NCBI GenBank assembly: GCA_965229505.1
Contig: OZ245881.1
Span: 4,092,001 to 4,156,000 of the forward strand
DNA length: 64,000 nucleotides
Direction of reading: 5' to 3'
Origin: UBA6059 sp040219045
GTDB lineage: Bacteria > Bacteroidota > Bacteroidia > Cytophagales > Cyclobacteriaceae
Under the pieces are notes generated by a model. The model had not been told where the DNA came from and made no database searches. It saw only the letters and a program-made list of their open reading frames with translations. Positions 8,931 to 17,992 of the stretch are shown piece by piece; positions within the stretch are counted from its first letter, which is position 1, and each line of letters begins with the position of its first letter. The translations under genes were made by a program, and so were the position numbers.

Positions 8931-11549
8931 ATGGTTTTTTCAGTGCCGCCAATCACCGCACTCAGGTTCGTCGTTTTATTCCTACTTCTCTCCTTTGGGA
9001 CAACAGCACTGCTGGCTCAAAAATCTTCTGTTTCCATAAAATCCCAGGAATACTCTGTAGCTGAACTCATTGTTGAATTGGAGCGTCAAGGTTACAGTTT
9101 TTCCTATGCCAACGAGTTTTTGGAAATGAATAGGGTGCTCAGTGTTAGCGGAAATGACATCACTTATTTGATTGAGTTGATATGTGGAAATGAATTAGAT
9201 TATAAGCTTACAGGTAAAGATGTACTGCTCTTCAAAGCTCCCAGGAAGAAGTATACGATCAGTGGGTTTATTCGGGATCGATCGGATGGTGAAGCCTTAT
9301 TGGGTACTACGATCAGAGTGCTGGGTTCTGCTGAAGGAGTCGCGACCAACGACTATGGTTACTATGCATTATCCCTATTCCCTGGCGAGTACAAACTAGC
9401 GATAGAATATGTAGGCTATGAACCCCTGATGCTAGATGTTAACCTCAAGACAGACACACGAATAGAGGTCAAACTTGTACCTGTTAATCTAAAATTGGAT
9501 GAGGTGATAGTGACTGCCTATGAGCCGGATCACGAGATCACCGGCATTCGCACTAGCGTGAATAAAATAGACATGCAGCTAGTAGGTGACATTCCCTATT
9601 TGCTTGGTGAGGTAGATATCTACCAAAGCGCATTATTACTTCCTGGTATAAGGAATATCGGAGAGGATGCCTCGGGTCTCAATATCCGCGGAGGTGCCGT
9701 TGATGAGAATCTGATACTGATAGATGAGGCAGCTATCTACAGTAGCAACCACTTCTATGGTTTGATTTCAGTCTTTAACCCGGATGCCATTAAGGATGTC
9801 ACCTTCTTCAAAGGAGATGTACCCAGTACCTATGGAGGTAGAGTTTCTTCAGCCATTCATGTTAGACAAAAAGAAGGTAACGATCAGGAAATGCAGCTAT
9901 CTGGTGGCCTGGGCCTGGTCAGTGGGCGCATAATGCTCGAGGGACCGCTTAAGAAAGACGAAAGTAGCTTTTTGATCTCGGCGCGATCCAGCTTTTTTGA
10001 CTATGTCTCGGCGATTTCGGGACTGGATGATAGCCGCACCAATTTTCAAGATTACAATGCCAAGGTCAACTGGCGTCCTAATGATAAGAACCACTTTTAT
10101 CTCTCCGGCTATATTGGAAATGATAACAATAATGATGGTCTACTGATCAACAGGCAGTGGGGTAACCGTACCGCGACTGGTCGGTGGAATCACGTATTCT
10201 CCAATCGACTTTTTAGCAACTTCACATTGAGCTACAGTGACTATAAGTATGAGGTGTCCAATCCTGAGGAGTCAGGGCAGTTTGTTGGATCTTCTAATGT
10301 TAGAAACTACACCTCCAAGACTGATTTTACATGGTTTGTTTCACCAAGGTCTACCTTGGAGTTTGGCAGTGGAGCCATCTTTCACCGACTCAATCCCGGT
10401 GACCGCTTACCGCTGAATGATGATGGATTTAATAACCCAATCTCTATTGATTCTGAGCATGGGCTTGAGCCGTATATCTACGCCAACTTCCAACAGAACC
10501 TAGGTGAACGTTGGGTGATGTACTACGGTCTGCGCTATTCCTCTTTTTACAATTTCGGCCCTGAAGATGTTTATACCTACCTGCCCAATCAGCCGAGAGA
10601 GCGAGGCAATATTATCGATACTACTACCTACGCTAGCGGGGAGTTGATCAAGGCTTTTCAAAACCTTGAACCTCGAGTTTCTATCAATTACAATTTCGGA
10701 TCTGGCAATACCATCAAGGCGAGTTATAACCGGGCTAATCAATATATCCACCTGATTTCTAATACCATTACTCCTTCTCCGACTGATATCTGGAAGCTGA
10801 GCGATACGCATATCGACCCTTCGTACTCTGATCAATATACGCTCGGATATTACAAACTTCTACCGGCCCTGAATCTTGACTTTTTTGCAGAAGCCTATTA
10901 CAAAACCACCAATAACATCATCGAGTATAAAGAAGGTGCCGATTTGGTGTTGAACGAGACCATAGAAACAGAGGTGATACAAGGGAATGCCAGGGCGTAT
11001 GGCCTGGAGCTATATTTAAGAAAAAAAGTAGGAAGATTCAGAGGTTGGCTGAGTTATACTTTGTCCAAGTCGGAACGGAGGATAGATGGAGTGGATGTGT
11101 CGGAGAAGATTAACAATGGTGAATATTACCCCTCTGATTTTGACCGTACCCATGATTTTTCCCTATCGGGAATCTACTCCATTAATGATCGGTGGACGCT
11201 ATCTTCTAATTTTGTCTATGCTACCGGAAGGCCCATTACCTTCCCGGAAGGCAAGTATGTTTATGATAATATAGTCCTGCCCAGCTTTAATCAACGTAAT
11301 CAGCAAAGACTTACGGACTATCATCGACTGGATATCTCTGCCAGACTAGAAGGGAAGAAGATAAAGTCCAATGGTAAGCCAAAGAAAAAGGTTGACTATT
11401 GGACCTTCTCGATCTACAACGTTTACGGTAGACGCAACGCTTATTCTTACCTCTTCCGTCAGGAGGAGGGCTCAGACCAAGCGGAGGTAGTTAGATACTC
11501 CATCTTGGGCACCCTCATCCCATCTGTGACCTACAATTTCAGATTTTAA
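8931..11549 (+). CDS. TonB-dependent receptor with STN signalling domain
   Basis: 872 aa. The signal peptide ends near T-A-L-L-A-Q. An STN secretin/TonB N-terminal domain follows (EYSVAELIVELERQGYSFSY), which contacts FecR in transducing receptors. Next come a CarboxypepD_reg-like beta-sandwich (TISGFIRDRSDGEALLGTT), the plug (NIRGGAVDENLILIDEA, then FFKGDVPSTYGGRVSSAI), and a long barrel ending in an aromatic F (VTYNFRF). It imports a substrate across the outer membrane and signals to the upstream sigma/anti-sigma pair. The substrate is unknown; the DUF4249 partner is typical of this receptor class. The ATG at 8931 is preferred to the TTG at 8922. The stop overlaps the next start (TAATG). 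Confidence 0.9.
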   Translation: MVFSVPPITALRFVVLFLLLSFGTTALLAQKSSVSIKSQEYSVAELIVELERQGYSFSYANEFLEMNRVLSVSGNDITYLIELICGNELDYKLTGKDVLLFKAPRKKYTISGFIRDRSDGEALLGTTIRVLGSAEGVATNDYGYYALSLFPGEYKLAIEYVGYEPLMLDVNLKTDTRIEVKLVPVNLKLDEVIVTAYEPDHEITGIRTSVNKIDMQLVGDIPYLLGEVDIYQSALLLPGIRNIGEDASGLNIRGGAVDENLILIDEAAIYSSNHFYGLISVFNPDAIKDVTFFKGDVPSTYGGRVSSAIHVRQKEGNDQEMQLSGGLGLVSGRIMLEGPLKKDESSFLISARSSFFDYVSAISGLDDSRTNFQDYNAKVNWRPNDKNHFYLSGYIGNDNNNDGLLINRQWGNRTATGRWNHVFSNRLFSNFTLSYSDYKYEVSNPEESGQFVGSSNVRNYTSKTDFTWFVSPRSTLEFGSGAIFHRLNPGDRLPLNDDGFNNPISIDSEHGLEPYIYANFQQNLGERWVMYYGLRYSSFYNFGPEDVYTYLPNQPRERGNIIDTTTYASGELIKAFQNLEPRVSINYNFGSGNTIKASYNRANQYIHLISNTITPSPTDIWKLSDTHIDPSYSDQYTLGYYKLLPALNLDFFAEAYYKTTNNIIEYKEGADLVLNETIETEVIQGNARAYGLELYLRKKVGRFRGWLSYTLSKSERRIDGVDVSEKINNGEYYPSDFDRTHDFSLSGIYSINDRWTLSSNFVYATGRPITFPEGKYVYDNIVLPSFNQRNQQRLTDYHRLDISARLEGKKIKSNGKPKKKVDYWTFSIYNVYGRRNAYSYLFRQEEGSDQAEVVRYSILGTLIPSVTYNFRF

Positions 11550-12397
11550 TGAGGAGGTTGACTGTCATATCGCTTATTACGTTAGTCCTGACCGTCTCAT
11601 GTGAAGATCCTATCGAGATTGATATCCCAGATGGACCGGAGCGATTGGTGGTTGAGGGTTGGATCACAGATCAGCCCGGACCATATGAGATCAAGCTATC
11701 GGTCACCAACAACTTCAATGACAGTGCTCCCAATCCCAAAGTAGAGAACGCATTAGTGAGCGTAATGGACAACCTTGGCGGTGTTTTTGAATTTGTGGAG
11801 ATATCGAGCGGTACCTACGTGTCTTCTTCTGAATGGAAAGGGCAGGTCGATGTGCAGTATACCTGCATGATCATCCTCCCGGACGGTACTGAGATTATTT
11901 CCACGCCAGAGCCACTCAATGCTGTACCGGAGATTGATAGTCTATTTTACAAAGAAGTGTTCCCAGCCAATATCGTTGATGGGATTATACAAGAAGAGTT
12001 CTTCCTGGGAAGTACGATTCAGGATCCTGCCAATATGGACAATTTCTATCGCTGGCGAATTACTCAAAACGGGAATCCTTTGATAGATGTAGAGTCAATT
12101 ATCATCTTTTCCGATCGATTTGTGGATGGAAACGACTTTCAGTTGGAGGTACCCCAATTACTATTTGGACGCCTGGATACAATCATTGTGCGTCAGGAGT
12201 CAATATCGGAGAAGGCTTTTGACTACTATGACCTCCTCATAGCGCAGGCCACCACACTCGGACAATCCTCAGGAACTGCTCCTGCGGTCCTACGAGGTAA
12301 TATGGTAAACCGGAGTAACCCTGAGGAAATAGTGCTGGGCTATTTTGGTGCTGCAGCTATTACCGCTGATACGATTATCATAGCTCCAGACAATTAG
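11549..12397 (+). CDS. DUF4249 family lipoprotein, receptor partner
   Basis: 282 aa. The lipobox L-T-V-S-C is followed by EDPIEIDIP, the standard DUF4249 opening, then LVVEGWITDQPGPYEIKLS. These lipoproteins are encoded directly after STN-containing TonB receptors in Bacteroidota and probably sit on the cell surface. Its start overlaps the receptor stop by one base, so the two are translationally coupled. It ends the operon. Confidence 0.85.
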   Translation: MRRLTVISLITLVLTVSCEDPIEIDIPDGPERLVVEGWITDQPGPYEIKLSVTNNFNDSAPNPKVENALVSVMDNLGGVFEFVEISSGTYVSSSEWKGQVDVQYTCMIILPDGTEIISTPEPLNAVPEIDSLFYKEVFPANIVDGIIQEEFFLGSTIQDPANMDNFYRWRITQNGNPLIDVESIIIFSDRFVDGNDFQLEVPQLLFGRLDTIIVRQESISEKAFDYYDLLIAQATTLGQSSGTAPAVLRGNMVNRSNPEEIVLGYFGAAAITADTIIIAPDN

Positions 12398-12504
12398 ATA
12401 TTGCTCACAAGTCGGAAGGAGCATTCGAAACTTAAAATTTTTCTATTTCTTATTTGGGGGTACTTCTATTCTTCCTTGACTATATACCAAAGAGCGCATG
12501 AATT

Positions 12505-12636
12505 ATGGTTCGTTGGTTTATTTTGATGCTTACAGTTGTTGCTACTAGTTTTTTCGGATTCAAGTATTACGAAAGAGCAAAGGCAGAATTTGTGAGGAGA
12601 AAAAAATTAAGTAGCAAAACCAGTTACCCTTCGTAA
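12505..12636 (+). CDS. Possible 43-aa single-pass membrane miniprotein
   Basis: ATG at 12505, TAA at 12634-12636. It encodes a hydrophobic N-terminal segment (residues 3-20, R-W-F-I-L-M-L-T-V-V-A-T-S-F-F-G-F) followed by a strongly basic tail (YERAKAEFVRRKKL). This positive-inside layout is typical of real small membrane proteins, but there is no family match I recognise and no strong ribosome binding site. Confidence 0.4.
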   Translation: MVRWFILMLTVVATSFFGFKYYERAKAEFVRRKKLSSKTSYPS

Positions 12637-12671
12637 TCGCTTGCGTCATTAGTAAGATTTCGAACATTTCA

Positions 12672-12863
12672 ATGACATTCATTGTGAAGAATAAATTATC
12701 AAACGGACTGACCAGGCTGCTTACTCAGAAGCAGGTTCAGCATTTCAACAAAATCGGCGATTTTAACTTCTCTGACCTTGATAGAGATAATTACTTTCGC
12801 CAATTTGAACATGCTCAGGTAGCAGAGATCGCCGAATACGGACTTCCCAGAGTTCGCCGATAG
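12672..12863 (+). CDS. Hypothetical 63-aa protein
   Basis: An ATG-started ORF of mixed, protein-like composition (KNKLSNGLTRLLTQKQVQHF, then FSDLDRDNYFRQFEHAQVAE). It is predicted soluble with no membrane segment. It stands alone on the plus strand in an otherwise empty gap. Nothing identifies a function, and it could be a remnant or a chance ORF. Confidence 0.35.
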   Translation: MTFIVKNKLSNGLTRLLTQKQVQHFNKIGDFNFSDLDRDNYFRQFEHAQVAEIAEYGLPRVRR

Positions 12864-13072
12864 ATCACAGTCGCATTTCTACATAGCTAAGGCCAACTTT
12901 TAGCTAAACCCCAATCTCTTTGAAGAGGAAAGTTTGTAGTGGCATGACATGAGGCGAGAGTAGATTATGACGCCTTTATCAGGTCACAGCATAATAACTC
13001 CACCTTGTACACATCAGTCTATCCTTAATCATTCGGTTGCGTTCCAATTCGTGAATCAAAAACGCAAACTGA

Positions 13073-14209
13073 ATGAAAAAGCAATTATCACTACTTTTTA
13101 TGGTCCTGGCCGGACTGACTTTTCAACTAGCCGCCCAGACCCTTAGCACTCCTCCTAACGGAAATAACCAAAAGGCCAGCGTCACCCAATACATCGGCAG
13201 TTTAGTTACTGTTACCGTTGACTACAGTAGCCCGGATGTGACAGCTCCCAACGGGACAGATCGTAAGGGACAAATTTGGGGTCAATTAGTCCCCTACGGA
13301 TTCACAGATTTAGGATTTGGCAATAGAAATCCATCGCCCTGGAGAGCAGGAGCAAATGAAAATACGACCATTACCTTTTCACACGATGTTGAAGTCGAGG
13401 GGAAGCCGATTAGTGCAGGCACCTATGGACTTCATATTGCAGTAGAAGAGTCGGGACCATGGACAGTTGTTTTTTCAAACAGGAATGATGCATGGGGTAG
13501 CTTCTTTTATGAAGAGAGTATGGACGCACTGAGAGTGCAGGCCACTCCACAAGATACAGAATACACCGAATGGCTTACCTATGAGTTTATAGATCGCCAA
13601 CCAACTGAGGCTACTCTGGCATTGAAGTGGGAAGAGAAGATGCTTCCTTTCAAAATAAGTGTACCGAACATCAATGACCTGTATGTCAGGACATTCGAGG
13701 AAGAGCTAACCGGAGCTGCTGGCTTTGTTTGGCAAAATTGGCAGGCAGCTGCAAATTGGAGTATACAAAATGACTATGCACTAGAAAAGGCCCTAGTCTG
13801 GGCTGATCAGGCAATCAATGCACCTTTCTTTGGCAATGAGAACTTCGGTACACTATCTACCAAAGCCAATGTATTGGACAAACTTGGCAGGGCAGATGAA
13901 GCCAAAGAAATAATGGATAGAGCGTTGAATCATCCCACAACCACCGTCTTCCAGATTCACCAATATGGTCGCCAGCTAATCGGTAGGGGCGATGCAGATG
14001 GAGCGCTGGAAGTGTTTAAGATGAATGCGAAGCGATTCCCTAAGACTTGGCCTATAAATGTTGGATTAGCGAGAGGTTATTCTGCAAAGGGAGATTACAA
14101 AACTGCATTAAAGCATGCGAAGCTGGCTTATGAAGCCGCTCCTGATCAGCTCAATAAGGATGCGCTCAAAACTGCGATCGAGAGCCTGGAAAAAGGTGAG
14201 GCCATGTAA
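13073..14209 (+). CDS. DUF2911 protein with C-terminal TPR-like repeats
   Basis: 378 aa, signal peptide ending F-Q-L-A-A-Q. Residues about 22-200 are a DUF2911 domain (SVTQYIGSLVTVTVDYSSP, then RGQIWG-type RKGQIWGQLVPYG, ISAGTYGLHI and WTVVFSNRNDAWG). Residues about 225-370 are helical TPR-like repeats (ALVWADQAINAPFFGNENFG, AKANVLDKLGRADEAKEIM-like, GDYKTALKHAKLAYEAAPDQ). It is secreted; its function is unknown. It stands as a single gene followed by a terminator. Confidence 0.85.
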   Translation: MKKQLSLLFMVLAGLTFQLAAQTLSTPPNGNNQKASVTQYIGSLVTVTVDYSSPDVTAPNGTDRKGQIWGQLVPYGFTDLGFGNRNPSPWRAGANENTTITFSHDVEVEGKPISAGTYGLHIAVEESGPWTVVFSNRNDAWGSFFYEESMDALRVQATPQDTEYTEWLTYEFIDRQPTEATLALKWEEKMLPFKISVPNINDLYVRTFEEELTGAAGFVWQNWQAAANWSIQNDYALEKALVWADQAINAPFFGNENFGTLSTKANVLDKLGRADEAKEIMDRALNHPTTTVFQIHQYGRQLIGRGDADGALEVFKMNAKRFPKTWPINVGLARGYSAKGDYKTALKHAKLAYEAAPDQLNKDALKTAIESLEKGEAM

Positions 14210-14235
14210 AGGTTTTTATCCGTTCATTTGATGGG

Positions 14236-14264
14236 GCCTCAGCTGTATAGCTGGGGCTTTTTTC
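14236..14264 (+). terminator. Rho-independent terminator after the DUF2911 gene
   Basis: Stem GCCTCAGCT / AGCTGGGGC with loop GTAT, followed by TTTTTTCTTT. One G-T pair lies in the stem. It lies 27 bases after the stop codon at 14209. Confidence 0.85.
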
Positions 14265-14309
14265 TTTGTCTTTTCCTAGCTCATCTTTTTTTTATTACTT
14301 TTCCCTTCT

Positions 14310-14882
14310 GTGGATTATTTGAAGCAATACAAAAGCCTGTTTGATTCCAATATACTGCTCTTGTATAAGGGTAAGATTAACTTCAATATTGTCATGGCTA
14401 TTATTGAGATACTCGAGACAGGGGTGGAAGAGATTGAGGAAGATAGAGCACTGAAAAGAAAGTTTTACGCTTCTGCCACAGAAAGCCTTCAAAACATGGT
14501 GAATCATATGAAACCAGTTGAAAGCTCCTCTTACGATTTCTTCGAATCTAACTCAGGGATGATCATGGTAGTGGTGCGCGGAAGGTACTACAAAATAGTC
14601 ACCGGCAATTATATTAGTAACGAGCACAAGGATAGTCTTTCGAATAAAATTGACTTGATCAATCGCCTCGAACCTGGTCAGCTTAAAGCACTGTATAAGA
14701 GAATTCTGTCTGAGACCCACATGGACGATAGTGGCAATGCAGGGCTGGGTTTGGTGGATATGGCACGCAAAACCGGACAGAAGTTACGGTATAGCATGAG
14801 TGCAATTGATGAGCATTACAGCTACTTCAACTTTGAGATCAAAATACCCAAGGAGAACTCCACACGCAGGGCTTATGCCTGA
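14310..14882 (+). CDS. SiaB-like protein kinase (DUF6272)
   Basis: 190 aa, GTG start. The pattern is that of the SiaB family of atypical HATPase-fold kinases. The opening YKGKINFNIVMAIIEILE fits the family. An N-box-like ESLQNMVNH follows near residues 62-70, and a nucleotide-binding G-box-like GNAGLGLVDMARKTG near residues 146-160. SiaB kinases phosphorylate a small partner (SiaC) in a switch that controls surface behaviour and biofilm. No siaC or PP2C phosphatase is next to it here; the only near neighbour is the coiled-coil membrane protein at 15037. The assignment rests on motif recall, so the family is fairly secure and the role is not. Confidence 0.65.
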   Translation: MDYLKQYKSLFDSNILLLYKGKINFNIVMAIIEILETGVEEIEEDRALKRKFYASATESLQNMVNHMKPVESSSYDFFESNSGMIMVVVRGRYYKIVTGNYISNEHKDSLSNKIDLINRLEPGQLKALYKRILSETHMDDSGNAGLGLVDMARKTGQKLRYSMSAIDEHYSYFNFEIKIPKENSTRRAYA

Positions 14883-15036
14883 TATTTATGCCTGCTTGCT
14901 GGTTATGTAAGAGATAAGCTTACCTAACTTCATTTTGTACTAGGGGAATCACTTAAAATCCAAAGAACTATTTAGCTTTCTTGGAAAAATTCTATTTTGT
15001 TCCTTATCTTCAAGGTGTATTAAAGTACAACCAGCT

Positions 15037-15561
15037 ATGAAAGATCTTTTCACCGAAGAAGAGAGAGTACTGTCGGGCTATCGACGGAAAATCGAAAATG
15101 AGGATATCTACCTCGAGGATGCAGAATCCTTTGCAAGCAACTACAAAGACTTAATTGATCAAACTAGAGTTATCACACGCATCAGTGATAGACTACAGAA
15201 AAAGCTTGATATGGCTAATCAGAAGATTAAGAGCCAGAATCATGAAATAGGTCAAAAAAATGAGCTGCTTGAGAATACGATTATTGAACTTACCAGGGCG
15301 AAGGTGAGCAAGAAGGCCTCCACCATCTTATTGACATTGGCACTGATCCTGTTCATTTCGGAGCAGTACTTGCTTGAGCCGTTCATTGAGTCGTACGTTA
15401 TCATCCCGTACCTTGGAATCGTGCTCAAAGGCCTCATCGCCTTCTCGCTCAAGTTTTTTGAGACCGGAATAGAAAATTACTTTATGAAGAAGGAGCAGGG
15501 ACAAATTTTGAGGAACCGTGGAAAATCACTCAAGACTAAGCTCGCTTACTCTGGGTTCTAG
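15037..15561 (+). CDS. Coiled-coil membrane protein, unknown function
   Basis: 174 aa. Residues about 1-90 are charged and helical, with a coiled coil (TRISDRLQKKLDMANQKIKS, then QKNELLENTIIEL). This resembles the linker found before output domains in some Bacteroidota signalling proteins. Two membrane helices follow (ASTILLTLALILFISEQ and VIIPYLGIVLKGLIAFSL), then a basic tail. There is no enzymatic domain. It lies 154 bases after the SiaB-like gene and may work with it, but this is only a context guess. Confidence 0.6.
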   Translation: MKDLFTEEERVLSGYRRKIENEDIYLEDAESFASNYKDLIDQTRVITRISDRLQKKLDMANQKIKSQNHEIGQKNELLENTIIELTRAKVSKKASTILLTLALILFISEQYLLEPFIESYVIIPYLGIVLKGLIAFSLKFFETGIENYFMKKEQGQILRNRGKSLKTKLAYSGF

Positions 15562-15598
15562 AACCTAAAATAATATATCTAAGAAGATGATTAATGGT

Positions 15599-15630
15599 AA
15601 AGCAGACGTTCCCGGAACGTCTGCTTTTTT
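15599..15630 (+). terminator. Rho-independent terminator between convergent genes
   Basis: AAAGCAGACGTTC / GAACGTCTGCTTT hairpin with a three-base loop, then a T-run on the plus strand. It ends the coiled-coil gene. The opposite-strand esterase stop (15629-15631) lies in the T-run, so the hairpin is beyond that stop too and may serve both directions. Confidence 0.85.
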
Positions 15631-16528
15631 ATGTAAAGACGTTATCGATGAATTTGCCAATGCCATTGATCGCCCTTTTTGATTCTGGTAAGAGGTAAGT
15701 GAAGAAATGCCAAACGTGCATGGCGCCTTTCCATTCTTCATAGACCACCTGACTTCCCAGTTGTTTCAATTGTTCTGAAAGCACCCGGCTATCATTCAGC
15801 AACATATCTTTGGTGCCTACCTGAATCAATGTTTTTGGAAATCCGGAGAGCTGTGCATTGATTGGTGAGATATAGGGCTGATCAAGAGGGTGCGTATGGG
15901 CATACATCTTAGCGCTTGATGTCAACATATCTTCACTTAGTATGACATCCTTTTTTCCAACAGACACAATAGTGGGGCTTTGACCAGTCAGGTCTACCCA
16001 TGGAGCAATTAGTACAGCTGCTCTTGGCAGGGCTAGCTTGTCTTCGAGTAGTTTGGCGATTAGCGCTACCGCCAATCCACCGCCAGCCGAGTCTCCGGCA
16101 ATGATCACCTTCTCAGAATTATGTTTTTTGATCAACCATAAATACGCATTGAGAGCATCGTCCAGTGCTGCGGGGAATGGGTGCTCTGGAGCCAATCTGT
16201 AGTCTATGGCTATAGCTTCTGCTTTGCCAGCCATGCTCAGAGCGCTGACCAGATGTCGGTGGGATTGAAGACTGCCAGCAACATAAGCACCTCCGTGCAA
16301 GTACATGATGACTCTATCTCTGGGTTGCTCAAAGCTCATCCATTCGACAGGAACGCCGTTGGCAGATAGTCGTTCTATTTTAAGCCCTTGAGGTAGCTTA
16401 AACCGCTTGGCAACATCATTGATAAGCTTTCGTCTGAGTTTGACTGGCTCGCTTGACTTTGATTGCTTGTGCTTGAGTATTCTCAGGTAGAGGCTTAGTA
16501 GGGTATGCTGAAGGCTAGCCATAGTCAT
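15629..16528 (-). CDS. Alpha/beta hydrolase, hormone-sensitive-lipase family esterase
   Basis: 299 aa. The HGG oxyanion motif is in MYLHGGAYVAGS and the nucleophile in GDSAGGG, both typical of the HSL family. The catalytic His is in MHVWHFF near the C-terminus and a candidate Asp is near GTKDMLL. The frame is open further upstream. I prefer the ATG at 16528, which overlaps the uppP stop as ATGA and gives a normal-length enzyme. It probably hydrolyses short-chain esters in the cytoplasm. It shares a transcript with uppP. Confidence 0.85.
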   Translation of the reverse strand: MTMASLQHTLLSLYLRILKHKQSKSSEPVKLRRKLINDVAKRFKLPQGLKIERLSANGVPVEWMSFEQPRDRVIMYLHGGAYVAGSLQSHRHLVSALSMAGKAEAIAIDYRLAPEHPFPAALDDALNAYLWLIKKHNSEKVIIAGDSAGGGLAVALIAKLLEDKLALPRAAVLIAPWVDLTGQSPTIVSVGKKDVILSEDMLTSSAKMYAHTHPLDQPYISPINAQLSGFPKTLIQVGTKDMLLNDSRVLSEQLKQLGSQVVYEEWKGAMHVWHFFTYLLPESKRAINGIGKFIDNVFT

Positions 16529-17313
16529 GCAAAGATAATGGCGATAATGCCGGCTAAGGCGCAGTATGCCGCGAAATAGATCAGCTTGCCTTTTCGCACT
16601 ATCGCCAGCATCCACTTGCAGGCGATATAGCCCGAGATGAAGGCCGATAAAAAGCCGATTGCTAATACTGAGCCCTCAATTGAACCAGCACCTGCCGGGA
16701 GCTCCAGGTAATCTTTCAACTGCAACAAACTCGCACCTATGATTGGTATGAGTACCATGAGAAATGAAAATTGCGTCACTTTGGTTTTGTCGAACCCTAG
16801 TAGCAAACCAGTGGCGATGGTGGCACCTGACCTGGATATTCCCGGTAGGATAGCAATGGCCTGAGCAAGCCCCATGATGAATGCTCCTACATAGCCTACT
16901 TCACCGTCGTGAGACTTTTTGAAGCTGGAGAAGAGGAGGAGCAATGCCGTAACGATCAACATGGAACCCACCAGCAGAAGGTTTCCTGTAAAGAATGATT
17001 CGATCGTATCCTTGAAGAGAAGTCCCACGACCATCACAGGGAGCAGGGAGATGAATATTTTGATGGTGTAGAGCCAGCTCTCATTCCATCGGAACTGTAG
17101 TACCCCCTTGAAGATGCCGAGTATCTCATTTCGAAAAACGACAATGGTACTGAGGGCCGTGGCGCCATGCACCACTACCGCAAAGAGTAGATTGTCAGAG
17201 TCTTGCACACCGAGCAGGACATTGCCTATCTCCAGATGACCACTACTGCTCACCGGTAGGAACTCCGTAAGGCCTTGTACGATACCCAGAATGAGTGCTT
17301 CTAGCCAAGTCAT
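16525..17313 (-). CDS. uppP: Undecaprenyl-diphosphatase UppP/BacA
   Basis: 262 aa integral membrane enzyme that dephosphorylates undecaprenyl pyrophosphate, recycling the lipid carrier for peptidoglycan and polysaccharide synthesis. The diagnostic motifs are ILGIVQGLTEFLPVSSSGH at the N-terminus and PGISRSGATIATGLLLG at about residues 150-170. The length is normal. It overlaps the esterase start by 4 bases. Two CCGGTAGG words (16842, 17253) lie inside. Confidence 0.95.
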   Translation of the reverse strand: MTWLEALILGIVQGLTEFLPVSSSGHLEIGNVLLGVQDSDNLLFAVVVHGATALSTIVVFRNEILGIFKGVLQFRWNESWLYTIKIFISLLPVMVVGLLFKDTIESFFTGNLLLVGSMLIVTALLLLFSSFKKSHDGEVGYVGAFIMGLAQAIAILPGISRSGATIATGLLLGFDKTKVTQFSFLMVLIPIIGASLLQLKDYLELPAGAGSIEGSVLAIGFLSAFISGYIACKWMLAIVRKGKLIYFAAYCALAGIIAIIFA

Positions 17314-17381
17314 GTGATTCGATTTTGGCGAAAATAGTTAATCAGAAATGGCTTGAAGATAGGTTCTGTGAATTATTCATC

Positions 17382-17708
17382 TCAGGCGCACTTCACACAT
17401 TTTTGAGCGTGTGGCATGAGCATTATTCTGCCTATCGGAATAGGCTGCTTGCACCTTATACAAACTCCAAAATCGGGCTGATCAATTTTATCCAAAGCAA
17501 TAATCAGCTTTTTCTTTCTTTCTTCTGATTGCCTGAGAGATGCATCATTAATTGACTTGTTGTTGATAGCGTCCATGCGGCTAATTCTTCCAATAGCGTT
17601 CTCTGGAGATATCGGTTTTGTCAATTCCCTGAGTGCGGAGATATCTGCCTCCAACTTTAGTAGCTCTTGCTCGATGAGCGCTTTTATTTCTATTCGGTTT
17701 ATACTCAT
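17382..17708 (-). CDS. TraR/DksA family zinc-finger protein
   Basis: 108 aa. The N-terminal two-thirds are a helical hairpin (LIEQELLKLEADISALREL, then ISRMDAINNKSINDASLRQ). The C-terminus is a four-cysteine zinc finger (CIRCKQPIPIGR, then CVKC). DksA-type proteins enter the RNA polymerase secondary channel. This short version is a family member rather than clear DksA. It is 68 bases upstream of uppP on the same strand. Confidence 0.85.
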   Translation of the reverse strand: MSINRIEIKALIEQELLKLEADISALRELTKPISPENAIGRISRMDAINNKSINDASLRQSEERKKKLIIALDKIDQPDFGVCIRCKQPIPIGRIMLMPHAQKCVKCA

Positions 17709-17992
17709 GGTTCAAAGAATTAACACCAATTTTCGATACTTATGTATAATCTAATGTGTTTAGCTCATTCTTGCAATTATTGACATGAGTAGTAATGAAT
17801 CAAACATTTATCATAAAAATTCATAAAGAATTTATTGATTTGTAATAAATATCGTATTTTCGAGCGTTGGATCATTCCGATGATTCTCAACAGTCCATTA
17901 ACCCAAGAGCCACTTCCTTTTAAGGCCGATCTGTCTTAAGAAAGTCCATAGAATGATATTGAATTTTTGATAATCCTAATTACTGAATTACC

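Larger units (their letters stand above)
12398..13072. other. Gene-poor gap with two small ORFs
   Basis: 675 bases between the DUF4249 gene and the DUF2911 gene. It holds two possible small genes (12505-12636 and 12672-12863). From about 12880 to 13070 I see no ORF, hairpin or repeat worth naming. Confidence 0.7.

Noticed and set aside
15340..15450. Possible extra gene on the minus strand inside the coiled-coil protein
   Set aside because: Shadow frame of 15037-15561; low-complexity translation with no family features.
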